From NCBI RefSeq assembly GCF_001746835.1, contig NZ_CP016094.1:2867501-2931500 (forward strand): DNA of 64,000 bases, written 5' to 3'. The notes beneath the pieces are model-generated. The model made no database searches. It was not told the origin of the DNA and saw only the letters and a list, made by a program, of their open reading frames with translations. Source of the stretch: Lacunisphaera limnophila. GTDB taxonomy: Bacteria; Verrucomicrobiota; Verrucomicrobiia; Opitutales; Opitutaceae. Positions 1 through 7,547 of the stretch are shown here, one piece after another. Each line of letters starts with the position of its first letter. Within the stretch, counting starts at the first letter, position 1. The translations under genes and the position numbers were made by a program.

Positions 1-2475
1 GGCGAGGAGGGCGGCGTAGGAGGGTTCGGCGAAACGGCGGCAGTGGAGCAGGACCTTGGCTTTCTGTCCCGGGGCGCGCACGAGACGGCCGAGGCCCTGG
101 TTCACCTTCTGGAGGCCGGGGATCTGGTAGACGCGGCGGAAGGCGGCGTCGCGGCCGAGGTCGTGCAGGACGTCCATGCGGGCCTTTTGCACGGCGTTGA
201 CCTCGGGCAGGGCGGGGCCGACGACCATGGCGTGGGTCACGCGGCCGCCGAGGAGGTCGATGCCCTCGGCGAAGCTGCTGCCGAGAACGAGGAACAGGAC
301 GTCGCTGAGGGCGAGGTTTTCCTCGACCCAGGCGGTCTGGGCGGCGAGGTCGGGGAGCTTGGGCTGGAGGGCCACGCGCAGGACGGAGCCGTAGTCGGCG
401 AGGGTTTTCTGAATGGACTCGGCGTAGGCGTAGGAGGGGAAGAAGACGGCGACGCACCTGCACACCCCGGCCTGCGGCCACCCCTCTCCAGAGGCGATTT
501 TTCCAGTAGCGGCCTCGTGGAGGGCGGCGATGGTGGCGGCGGTGGTGGGGTGGTGGCTGGCGCGGTCGCGGTAGGTGGTGCTGACGCGGAGGTCGACGGC
601 GACGTCGTAGGCCCCGGCGCGCCAGGGGGTGGGGGCGACGAGGGTGGTGTAGGGAAGGTGCGCGGGCTCCGCGCGGGCTGAACCTGCGCGGAGGGCCGGT
701 TCCACCTCAACGCCATTAAGGCCACAGGACTCGGCGAATTCGGCGTAGGGGAACAGCGTCGCGGACATCAGGATGGCGCCGCCAAAGGGTTTCAGGGTCG
801 CCCCGATGGCCGCGGCGGCGTCCACGCAGGTGAATTCCAATTGGCCTGGCCGCGCGACCCAGATGAGTTTTTTCAGCGTCGGGTCGGCCATGAAGTTGGC
901 GAGGGCGGCGAAGGACCAGAGCGTCTCGCTGTGGACCGGGCCGAGGGCGGCGTAGTCGAGGGGGTGGGTGGTGGTGAGCTTGACGATGGATTCCACGAGG
1001 TCGCGAATCTCGGCCTCGGTGATCGGGTCGAGGGATTCGGCGGGTTGGAGCGAGGCGAGGAGGCGGATCCAGGCCTCGACGGCGAGCACCAGCGGCGCGG
1101 GAGCCGAGAGGTGATCGAGCTCGGCGAGCAGGAGATGGGCTTCGGATTCGGTGGCGCGGTGGGAGTAGGCGCCGGCGACCCGGGAGGGGAGGTTGTGCGC
1201 CTCGTCGATCACCAGCAGGGTTTCGGCGGGATCGAAGCCGGGCTGGTCGAAAAAGAGGCCGCGGTTGTCGGGGGCGAAGACGTAGTTGAAGTCGCCGATC
1301 CAGACATCGTTGAAGGGCAGGGCGGCGCGGGTGATCTCGTAGGGGCAGATCGTCGCGGCGCGGCCAGCGGCCTTGAGGGTGTCGAGGTCACGGGCCTCGC
1401 GGTCGTCGAGGTGGAAGCGGGCGAGACCGCTGCCGGGCCAGCGCTCGGCGCAATCGCGGAGATAGTCGCAGCTGTCGCGGACGCAGTGGAAGGTGTGGTT
1501 CACGCAGTGCTCGGCCTTGTTTCTTACCTGCCAGACCGCGAGCGGCGTGGCCGCAGGGGACAAGGGGGAAGGGGGCAGGGACAGGTCAGGGGCCGTCATT
1601 TGACGGAGGGTGTGCATGACCTGGATCTGGCCGGTGGACTTGCCGGTGAGCCAGATGAGGCGGGCGAAGCGGCCGGCCTTGAGCTGGCCGAGGGCGTACT
1701 CGAGGACGCAGCCGGTCTTGCCATAGCCGGTGGGGGCTTCGAACAAGACAACCGAGGACGGCGCCGTTGCCGCCTGCTGGCGGCCCGGTGTTTGACCTTG
1801 GTTCTCGCTGCGTGAAACCCAGGCAAACGGACGGAGGGCAGATGACAGATCGGACTGGATCGTTTCCTGGCCGGGGCGGAGGGACGCGAAGGGTGACCGG
1901 AATTGCAGCGAGCGGCGGCGGGCGGTGGCGCGGAGCTGCTGGTTCAGGAAATCGCCGAGGATATCGAGTTGGTGGAAGACCAGCGCCTCGTCGAAGGGGG
2001 TGAGGGTGATGGTCTGCGCCAAGCCGGAGCCGGCCTCGACGAAGATGAGTTCGGCGCGGGTGGTCTTGGCGCCTTGCGTGCGGCGGAGGACGACGTAGGC
2101 GGCGAGTTGGAGAAAGTAGGCCGGGTAATCGGCGCGCAGGGCCGTCTCCTCGGCGGGGAGCGGGCGCATCACGCTTTTGATTTCGCGGAGGGTATCCCCG
2201 ATCTGCTGGTCGATGCGGCCTTGAAGTTCGTAGGTCCAGCCGCGGTGGAGGAGGCGGCCTTGAATGGGGACCTCGAATTTGACGTCGGGGCGCAAAGCCC
2301 CGGCCACCGTGAATTCCTGCTCGGTGCGCTTCTGGAGCTCGTTGTGCCAATGCTGGCCGAGCTGCGCGCGCCAGATGCCCTGCGGCCCGCCGCCGCTGTC
2401 TTGCGGGCCGAGGCTGAAGCCCGCGAAGTCGCCCACGCTCAGGGTGACGGTTTTGGTCTCGAGGGAGAAATGCAT
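1..2475 (-). CDS. XPD/DinG-like iron-sulfur DNA helicase with N-terminal nuclease-like region (3' end cut off)
   Basis: Superfamily 2 helicase predicted to unwind DNA with ATP. The frame stays open from the ATG at 2475 to the window edge (at least 825 residues), so the C-terminus is missing. Residues 1-150 resemble a PD-(D/E)XK nuclease module (ELQGRID, then EIKSV). Walker A is EAPTGYGKT at about 246-254 and the Walker B/DEAH box is VIDEAHN at about 422-428. Between them lie several cysteines (CVNHTFHC, then DSCDYLRDC, then ICPYE), as expected for the 4Fe-4S domain of the Rad3/XPD family. Later motifs MSATL and the SSFAEGIDL-type segment are present. Two short repeats (667-705 and 1829-1850) lie inside the frame without breaking it. 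The family assignment is firm; the nuclease activity is inferred. Confidence 0.85.
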   Translation of the reverse strand, partial: MHFSLETKTVTLSVGDFAGFSLGPQDSGGGPQGIWRAQLGQHWHNELQKRTEQEFTVAGALRPDVKFEVPIQGRLLHRGWTYELQGRIDQQIGDTLREIKSVMRPLPAEETALRADYPAYFLQLAAYVVLRRTQGAKTTRAELIFVEAGSGLAQTITLTPFDEALVFHQLDILGDFLNQQLRATARRRSLQFRSPFASLRPGQETIQSDLSSALRPFAWVSRSENQGQTPGRQQAATAPSSVVLFEAPTGYGKTGCVLEYALGQLKAGRFARLIWLTGKSTGQIQVMHTLRQMTAPDLSLPPSPLSPAATPLAVWQVRNKAEHCVNHTFHCVRDSCDYLRDCAERWPGSGLARFHLDDREARDLDTLKAAGRAATICPYEITRAALPFNDVWIGDFNYVFAPDNRGLFFDQPGFDPAETLLVIDEAHNLPSRVAGAYSHRATESEAHLLLAELDHLSAPAPLVLAVEAWIRLLASLQPAESLDPITEAEIRDLVESIVKLTTTHPLDYAALGPVHSETLWSFAALANFMADPTLKKLIWVARPGQLEFTCVDAAAAIGATLKPFGGAILMSATLFPYAEFAESCGLNGVEVEPALRAGSARAEPAHLPYTTLVAPTPWRAGAYDVAVDLRVSTTYRDRASHHPTTAATIAALHEAATGKIASGEGWPQAGVCRCVAVFFPSYAYAESIQKTLADYGSVLRVALQPKLPDLAAQTAWVEENLALSDVLFLVLGSSFAEGIDLLGGRVTHAMVVGPALPEVNAVQKARMDVLHDLGRDAAFRRVYQIPGLQKVNQGLGRLVRAPGQKAKVLLHCRRFAEPSYAALLA
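667..705. repeat. Palindromic repeat inside the helicase gene
   Basis: CTCCGCGC at 667-674 pairs with GCGCGGAG at 686-693 and is followed by GGCCGGTTCCAC up to 705. That tail resembles the ends of the elements at 15124-15188 and 62538-62560. It is read through in frame by the helicase. Confidence 0.4.
1829..1850. repeat. Purine-rich interspersed repeat inside the helicase gene
   Basis: 22 bases that match 3774-3795 at 20 positions (both begin GGACGGAGGGCAGA). This copy is translated within the helicase just upstream of Walker A; the other copy is intergenic. Confidence 0.5.
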
Positions 2476-2578
2476 GACGGGCCCCGCGGATTACGCGGAA
2501 GAACGCGGCGAGGGCAACGGTAGGATGGGCCGGGCGCTGATTCGGTGCCGGGCCGCGGCGGGCCGGGAGGGGTTCAGA

Positions 2579-3027
2579 CTACCTTTTGACCGGCTTGAGG
2601 AAATGAACCAGGCGGAACGTTTCGCGGAAGCCGGCTGCCTGGTGGGCGGCGATGCCGACGGCGTTGGCCAGCTCGGCGTCGCTGGCCAGTTCCGTGAGGC
2701 CCCGGGCGGCGGTCCAGGCCTCGGCGGCGGAGATGAGCCGCCGGCCCCAGCCCTGCCGGCGCAGGTCGGGATCGAGGTACCAGCCCTCGACAAAACCGAC
2801 CCGGGGGAACGGGCGCCGTCGACGCGTGGGCGCACGGACAGCTCGATGAAGCCCCGAGGCGATCGCTGCGATCGAGCACGAGCACGGCCCGGAGACGGGA
2901 GCGGGCGGACTGTTCCTTCATTTCCAGCCGGTGCATGGCGGGGGCGCAGTCCGGCCAGAGCGCGCAACGCAGGCGCAGCCACTCGGGGTGGTCGGGGCGG
3001 CGCAGGGGGCGGATTTTGAGGGGCATG
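2579..3027 (-). pseudogene. AAC(6')-like GNAT acetyltransferase, broken by two frameshifts
   Basis: The conceptual product resembles aminoglycoside 6'-N-acetyltransferase-type GNAT proteins. It starts at ATG 3027 (MPLKIRPLRRPDHPEWLRL), switches frame near the C4 run at 2852-2855 (GFIELSVRPRVDGA), then again near 2800-2807 (VGFVEGWYLDPDLRRQGWG, the acetyl-CoA loop). It ends in the third frame at TAG 2579-2581 (LVHFLKPVKR). Each shift is repaired by adding one base to a C or G run, giving about 150 residues, normal for the family. It could be a decayed gene or an intact gene with consensus errors. The substrate cannot be told from sequence; family membership alone does not show drug resistance. 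Confidence 0.7.
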
Positions 3028-3119
3028 GAAGATGGGGTGTCTGGAAGGCTCCGACGGGGTGGCGCCGCTGGATTGGTGATCGTGGCGTGAGCGAGCTCAC
3101 CGCCCACGGGAAGAGTCTC

Positions 3120-3767
3120 TCACAGGCGGATTTCGGTTTCGGCGGCGACCCAGGCTTCGAGGCGGCGGGTGAGGGCGGTGACGGTGGGGGCGTCAGCGGT
3201 CTGGGCGGCGAGGGGCTGGTTGAGGAGCTGGGCGGCGGTGTTGCGGTCGCCGGCAGGCAGCAGGGGCCACCATTGTTGTTTCACGGGGTAGCCCTCGTCG
3301 CGGAGGAGGCAGTAGAGGGTTTTCAACCAGACGATGTCGGGGCGGCCGCCGGCGGCGAGGGCGCCGAGGCTGGAGCGGAGGAGGGCGGCGACGGGCGCGC
3401 GGGATTCCTCGGCCACGGGATTGCGGGCGAGGAGGGTGCCGAAGGCGGCGGCGGTCTTGAGGGCCTCGTAGGAGCGGCCGATGCCGTCGTGGCGGAGGAT
3501 CAGGCGATGTTCCTTGATGAACCAGGTGCGGCCCTGGCTGGAGGATTCGAGCCAGAGCTCGGCCTCGTCAAAGAGGTCCAGCCGGCCTTCGTTCGGCGCC
3601 GCCGAAGTGCGGCGCGCGGAGGCCGGCTTGGCGGTTTTCGGCAGGCGCGTGAGGCAGAGGAGGACGCCGTGCTCGGCGGAGAAGGCGGTCAGCTGCTCAA
3701 AGTTGTCCGAACCGGAGGGTTGCCGGGCGAGGATGAAGGCGGTGGTCTGGAGCTGCGGGCCGGGCAT
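3120..3767 (-). CDS. recO: DNA repair protein RecO-like
   Basis: 215 residues. The N-terminus (TTAFILARQPSGSDNFEQLTAFS) matches the OB-fold start of RecO, which loads RecA in the RecFOR recombinational repair pathway. The middle and C-terminal parts are helical (YEALKTAAAFGTLLARN), as in the RecO C-terminal domain. I see no CxxC zinc knuckle, which many RecO proteins carry. The gene precedes a block of conserved housekeeping genes on the same strand (DUF502, ybeY, phoH), a common context for recO. The call rests on overall resemblance and is moderately secure. Confidence 0.65.
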   Translation of the reverse strand: MPGPQLQTTAFILARQPSGSDNFEQLTAFSAEHGVLLCLTRLPKTAKPASARRTSAAPNEGRLDLFDEAELWLESSSQGRTWFIKEHRLILRHDGIGRSYEALKTAAAFGTLLARNPVAEESRAPVAALLRSSLGALAAGGRPDIVWLKTLYCLLRDEGYPVKQQWWPLLPAGDRNTAAQLLNQPLAAQTADAPTVTALTRRLEAWVAAETEIRL

Positions 3768-3773
3768 TTGGGA

Positions 3774-3795
3774 GGACGGAGGGCAGAAGACAGAG
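3774..3795. repeat. Purine-rich interspersed repeat, intergenic copy
   Basis: Matches 1829-1850 at 20 of 22 positions. It lies just upstream of the recO start (3767, minus strand), between recO and the DUF502 gene. Confidence 0.5.
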
Positions 3796-3830
3796 CACGA
3801 AGGCAGATCCGCGCGGGGAGGCGGGATCAG

Positions 3831-3847
3831 CGATTCCGCCCTACAGC
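3831..3847. repeat. Repeat end carrying the DUF502 stop codon
   Basis: CGATTCCGCCCTACAGC occurs identically at 8666-8682. Its reverse complement contains CTGTAG, and the TAG (3841-3843) is the stop codon of the DUF502 gene. Confidence 0.5.
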
Positions 3848-4506
3848 GACTGGCCGAGTGCGGCCTTGGCGGCGGCGGGGTTGGACCAGGTGGGAAGTAC
3901 GGCGCCGCAGGAAATCACGGTCTTCATGCCGTCGCCGACGGACATCTCCAGTTCGATGAGCTCACCCCGGGGCAGAAACAGGAAGAAGCCGTTGACGGGG
4001 CTCGGGCAGGTGGGGACGAAGACGGCCCAATGTTCGCCGGCGAGGCGGGAGTGGGGTTCCCCTTGCGCCTGGTTGGTCACGAAGCCGATGGTGTAGGCAC
4101 CGGCGCGGGGGAACTGCACGAGCACGACCTTGCTGAACTGCATGCGGTCCTTGGCGCCGAAGGTTTCGATGAACTGCTTCACGCTGTTGTAGAAGCCGCC
4201 GACGCCGGGGATGTTCTGGATGAAGCGCTCGGTGGCTGCGCCAATGAGGCGACCGAGGAAATGACGCGACACGTAGCCGAGCAGGGTGATCAGGCCGAGG
4301 GCGATGATCGTGGTGACCACGTCCCAGAAGATGGGGGACAGGTGTTGCAGGGGCTCCGGGAGGTACGGGAAAAACAGGGGCGTGATCGAGCCGCCGACGA
4401 AGCTGATGATCAGCCGGACCGCCCAGATGGTCACGACCAGCGGGGCCACCAGGAGGATGCCGGTGAGGAAGGCGTTGCGGAGGGAAGTGAAGCGGGTCTC
4501 GGACAT
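3841..4506 (-). CDS. DUF502 family integral membrane protein
   Basis: 221 residues from the ATG at 4506 (MSETRFTSLRNAFLTG); the in-frame ATG at 4536 would add a leader unlike the family. Two N-terminal membrane segments are clear (GILLVAPLVVTIWAVRLII and IFWDVVTTIIALGLITLLGYV), followed by the conserved IPGVGGFYNSVKQ and FPRAGAYTIGFVT stretches of DUF502. The molecular function is unknown; the family is widespread in Gram-negative bacteria and plants. It sits between recO and ybeY on the same strand. Its stop codon lies inside a dispersed repeat (3831-3847). Confidence 0.85.
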   Translation of the reverse strand: MSETRFTSLRNAFLTGILLVAPLVVTIWAVRLIISFVGGSITPLFFPYLPEPLQHLSPIFWDVVTTIIALGLITLLGYVSRHFLGRLIGAATERFIQNIPGVGGFYNSVKQFIETFGAKDRMQFSKVVLVQFPRAGAYTIGFVTNQAQGEPHSRLAGEHWAVFVPTCPSPVNGFFLFLPRGELIELEMSVGDGMKTVISCGAVLPTWSNPAAAKAALGQSL

Positions 4507-4551
4507 GGACGGCGACAGGCTCACGCAAAGTCGCAAAGACGCAAAGGGAAT

Positions 4552-5144
4552 TCAGAGGAGGCGGAAGGCCGGCACGGCCCCGGCCGACAGCAACAATTTC
4601 ATGGCCCGGGCCTCGGCGGCGCGCATGCGGCGCTTTTTCGCCGGCTGGAGGTCGTCGTAGCCGGCGAGGTGGAGCCAGCCGTGAACGAGGTAGAGGGTGA
4701 GTTCGGTGGCGAAGGCGTTTTGGAGGGATGCGGCTGGTGCGCGGCCGCGGGCGCGCGCCAGGTGCGCCCCTACAAAAGACCAGGCGGTGTCGGCGGAGAG
4801 GCAGATTTCGCCGGCGAGTTCCGCGAGGGGGTCGCCCTCAAAGGTGATCACGTCGGTGGCGGTGGGGTCGCCCATGAAGTCGGCGTGGATTTTGGCCAGG
4901 GCGGGATCGGTGAGGAAGACGAGAGAGAGTTCGCCGGGGGGCAGGCGGGGGCCGCCTGCGGCAATTTGAGATTTGCGATCTCAGATTTGAGATTCTGCAG
5001 GCGGTTGCGGGGGAGGCTGAGGTGGGGCAGGTCGCCGGGGAGGATATTGAATTCGGCGTCGAGCAGCCCGATGACCCGGGCTACGGCGGCGCGGGGGATG
5101 CGCAGGCGGGGGTGGCGGTTGCTGATGGAGATCTCGCGCTTCAC
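4552..5144 (-). CDS. ybeY: Endoribonuclease YbeY, interrupted by a repeat and a frameshift
   Basis: YbeY is a metal-dependent RNase that matures 16S rRNA and takes part in ribosome quality control. The first frame starts at GTG 5144, overlapping the phoH stop (GTGA), and reads [25 protein letters not shown] in part. The second frame (from about 4935 down) reads [22 protein letters not shown], then [11 protein letters not shown] and AGEICLS. The metal site is [11 protein letters not shown], with Asp in place of the third His, a variant known in other phyla. A repeat at 4952-5004 lies at the junction; one extra C in the C6 run just after it would restore the frame. A second repeat piece at 4750-4773 is read through. 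Because ybeY is usually important, a consensus error is as likely as true inactivation. Confidence 0.75.
4750..4773. repeat. GTAG-type repeat fragment inside ybeY
   Basis: On the minus strand it begins GTAGGGGCGCACC and ends in the palindrome GGCGCGCGCC (4750-4759). It encodes the segment [10 protein letters not shown], in a place where YbeY proteins vary. Confidence 0.4.
4952..5004. repeat. MITE-like palindromic element inside ybeY
   Basis: CCGCCTGC (4952-4959) and GCAGGCGG (4997-5004) form an inverted repeat around an AT-rich core made of repeated ATTTGAGATT-like units. The core contrasts sharply with the GC-rich gene. It sits between the N-terminal part of YbeY and the conserved core, exactly where the frame changes. 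Confidence 0.6.
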
Positions 5145-6118
5145 GCGTGCGGTCCGTTGGGTTCGCCGTTCTTCGCTTGCTCGTAGGCTTCGAGGATTTT
5201 TTGGACGAGGGGGTGGCGCACGACGTCGGCGGGGGTGAAGTGGTGGAAGTCGATGCCGGGGATGTTGCGCAGGATGCGCGGGGCCTGGACGAGGCCGGAG
5301 ACCTTGGCGCGCGGGAGGTCGATTTGGGTGATGTCGCCGGTGACGATCATGCGGGACTCGTCGCCGAGGCGGGTGAGGAACATCATCATCTGCTCGGGCG
5401 TGGTGTTCTGGGCCTCGTCGAGGATGATGTAGGCATTGGCGAGGGTGCGGCCACGCATGTAGGCGAGGGGGGCGATCTCGATGACCCCTTTCTCGGAGAG
5501 GGCGGTGACGTCGGCGGCGTCGAGCATGTCGTGGAGGGCGTCGTAGAGCGGGCGGAGGTAGGGGAGGATTTTCTCGCGGAGGTCGCCGGGAAGGAAGCCG
5601 AGGGTTTCGCCGGCCTCGACGGCGGGGCGGGTGAGGATGATGCGCTGGACCTGGTTTTTGAGCAGGGCGGAGATGGCGGCGGCCATCGCGAGGTAGGTCT
5701 TGCCGGTGCCGGCGGGGCCGATGCCGAAGACGACGGGGTTCCGCTGGATGGCCTGGAGGTAGAGTTTCTGGCCGAGGGTTTTGGGGACAATGCTCTTCCG
5801 GCGGGTGGCGATGACGACGGGGTCGTTGATGAGGGAGCGCAGGGCGGTGCCGTCGTCGCGGGCGTAGAGGTCGAGCAGCCGGAGGAAGTCGGGTGTGCGG
5901 TAGGCGAGGCCCTGGGCGCGGCCGGTGTTGAGGAGGCTGAAGAATTCCTCGGCGCGGGCGACGGTCTCGGCGGGGCCGTCGAGTTTCAGCCAGTCATCGC
6001 GGGTGACCAGGCGGACGCCGAGGATTTTTTCCGCGCGGGCGAGATTGTCCTCGGCGGCGCAGTAGAGCTGGCTGGCGTGGCGGGCGCTGGGGTAGGTGAG
6101 GGTTTTGGAGACGGGCAC
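5141..6118 (-). CDS. phoH: PhoH family ATPase
   Basis: 325 residues. PhoH-like proteins are cytoplasmic P-loop ATPases linked to RNA metabolism. Walker A is GPAGTGKT at about 134-141 and Walker B is IILDEAQN at about 231-238, followed by [10 protein letters not shown] (sensor region). The N-terminal 100 residues match the extension of the PhoH-like proteins that sit beside ybeY. Stop codon TGA overlaps the ybeY GTG start, so the two are probably translationally coupled, as in many bacteria where the pair acts in ribosome or RNA handling. Confidence 0.93.
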   Translation of the reverse strand: MPVSKTLTYPSARHASQLYCAAEDNLARAEKILGVRLVTRDDWLKLDGPAETVARAEEFFSLLNTGRAQGLAYRTPDFLRLLDLYARDDGTALRSLINDPVVIATRRKSIVPKTLGQKLYLQAIQRNPVVFGIGPAGTGKTYLAMAAAISALLKNQVQRIILTRPAVEAGETLGFLPGDLREKILPYLRPLYDALHDMLDAADVTALSEKGVIEIAPLAYMRGRTLANAYIILDEAQNTTPEQMMMFLTRLGDESRMIVTGDITQIDLPRAKVSGLVQAPRILRNIPGIDFHHFTPADVVRHPLVQKILEAYEQAKNGEPNGPHA

Positions 6119-6143
6119 GGGGGCAGAGGAAGGAAGAAAGCGG

Positions 6144-6160
6144 AAGGAAGAAGGAAGAAT
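6144..6160. repeat. Purine-rich repeat between the HIT and phoH genes
   Basis: AAGGAAGAAGGAAGAAT is identical to 46447-46463. It is part of a purine tract filling most of the 60 bases between the HIT gene stop and the phoH start. Confidence 0.45.
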
Positions 6161-6178
6161 CCGGCAGGCGGAATTATT

Positions 6179-6676
6179 TCAAATCCTGGCGGTGAGCTTG
6201 TCCGCGGTGTCCTTGAGGCGGTTATACATGGCCTCGAGCGATTGGGGGAGGACGCGGGTCTGGCCGATGACGGGCATGAAGTTGGTGTCGCCGTTCCAGC
6301 GGGGGACGATGTGGGCGTGGAGATGGGGGATGCTGCCGCCGGCGGCGGCGCCGAGGTTGAAGCCGATGTTGAAGGCGTTGGGGTTGACGGCGGCCTGCAG
6401 GATTTCCTTGGCGAAGATGATGGTGTCCATCAGGTCGGCGCGCTCGGCGGGGGTGAGTTCCGTGAGATCGGTGGCGGCGCGGAAGGGGATGGCGAGGAGA
6501 TGGCCCGGATTGTAGGGGTAGCGGTTCAGGATCAGGTAGGACAGCGGGCGGCGGTGGATGATGAGAGCCTCGGCGTCGTTGCCCAGGAGCGGGAGGGCGG
6601 CGAAGGGATTGGCGCCCTCGGGCAGGCGGGGGGCCTCGATGTATTCCATGCGCCAGTAGGCGTGCAGGTGGTCCAT
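6179..6676 (-). CDS. HIT family nucleotide hydrolase/transferase
   Basis: 165 residues. The histidine triad HLHAHIVPRW lies at about 118-127, preceded by NIGFNLGAAAGGSIP, the classic nucleotide-binding pattern of the branch related to Ap4A phosphorylase and Fhit. NRYPYNPGHLLAIP at about 51-64 is the conserved substrate-cleft strand. Such proteins hydrolyse or transfer nucleotides from AMP-linked substrates; the actual substrate is unknown. The stop codon falls in an AT-rich stretch that looks like repeat sequence. Confidence 0.9.
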   Translation of the reverse strand: MDHLHAYWRMEYIEAPRLPEGANPFAALPLLGNDAEALIIHRRPLSYLILNRYPYNPGHLLAIPFRAATDLTELTPAERADLMDTIIFAKEILQAAVNPNAFNIGFNLGAAAGGSIPHLHAHIVPRWNGDTNFMPVIGQTRVLPQSLEAMYNRLKDTADKLTARI

Positions 6677-6816
6677 GATTTCGCGGGCAGGGTTGTCCGG
6701 TGGAGGGGGGATGTCAAAGCGGGGTTTGGGTGGGAAAGAGCCCGGCGAGGTCGCCGTGGTTCCAGCTGGGTGTAGCGGTGGCTTGCCGTGGGGTGGAGCG
6801 GAGGCACAGTGCGGGG

Positions 6817-7491
6817 ATGGATCGCCGACTTGCCTGGTTTGTTGGGTTGTTGCTTCCGGTGCTGCTGTGGTCGGCCGTCGGGCCGCACGACCGGTTCACG
6901 TGGTTCCTGGAAGTGGTGCCGGTGTTGATCGGCATGCCGCTGGCCCTCGTGGTGCGGCGGCGGTTTCCGTTGTCGTCGCTGCTGCTGGGGCTGCTGTGGG
7001 TGCACAGCGTGATTTTGATCGTCGGCGGGCATTACACTTATGCGCGGGTGCCGTTGGGCGAGTGGGCGATGGAGTGGTTCGGCTGGACGCGGAACAACTA
7101 CGACAAGCTCGGGCATTTCGCGCAGGGGTTTGTGCCGGCGATTTTGGTGCGGGAGATTCTGGTGCGGTTATCGCCGCTGGGTGGCTGTGCTGTAGCCGGG
7201 GTCGCTGACCCCGGCCCGGCCTCAGCGAGGCCGGCTACAGTAAGAAGCGGATGGCTGGGGTTTCTGGTCGTGAGCGTGTGCCTGGCGTTCAGCGCGTTTT
7301 ATGAGCTGCTGGAGTGGTGGGTCGCGGCGGCGAGCGGGGCGGCGGCAGAGGATTTTCTGGGGACGCAAGGCTACGTGTGGGACACGCAGTCGGACATGGC
7401 GTGGGCGCTGGGCGGGGCGATCGTGGCGGTGGGGTTGCTCGGCCGCTTGCATGACCGGTCGATGGCTAACCTGCTCAGGCGGGATCGCTGA
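6817..7491 (+). CDS. DUF2238 (YjdF-like) membrane protein with repeat insertion
   Basis: 224 residues from ATG 6817; upstream in-frame codons give an implausible hydrophilic leader. Several membrane segments are visible (WFVGLLLPVLLWSAV, SLLLGLLWVHSVILIVGGHYTY, GFLVVSVCLAFSAFYELLEWW, ALGGAIVAVGLLG). Conserved DUF2238 signatures are HYTYARVPLG, DKLGHFAQGF, FYELLEWW and DTQSDM. Residues of about 126-141 are encoded by a double-hairpin repeat (7191-7239) placed in a loop between membrane segments. The function of the family is unknown. It is divergent from the HIT gene and lies 56 bases before the exosortase gene. Confidence 0.85.
   Translation: MDRRLAWFVGLLLPVLLWSAVGPHDRFTWFLEVVPVLIGMPLALVVRRRFPLSSLLLGLLWVHSVILIVGGHYTYARVPLGEWAMEWFGWTRNNYDKLGHFAQGFVPAILVREILVRLSPLGGCAVAGVADPGPASARPATVRSGWLGFLVVSVCLAFSAFYELLEWWVAAASGAAAEDFLGTQGYVWDTQSDMAWALGGAIVAVGLLGRLHDRSMANLLRRDR
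7191..7239. repeat. TGTAG...CTACA double-hairpin element inside the DUF2238 gene
   Basis: The ends TGTAG and CTACA are inverted. Inside are two perfect hairpins: GCCGGGGTC/GACCCCGGC (7195-7203 with 7207-7215) and CCGGCCTC/GAGGCCGG (7216-7223 with 7227-7234), each with a 3-base loop. The gene reads straight through it. Confidence 0.75.
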
Positions 7492-7547
7492 GCTGGTACG
7501 TCCCTCCCGGCTTGCGTGGGGGCGGGGCTTGCCTTTGCTCGGCGGGA

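Noticed and set aside
5147-6775. Plus-strand reading frame opposite phoH and the HIT gene
   Set aside because: Shadow frame rich in Gly, Val and Asp; the opposite strand encodes well-known motifs.
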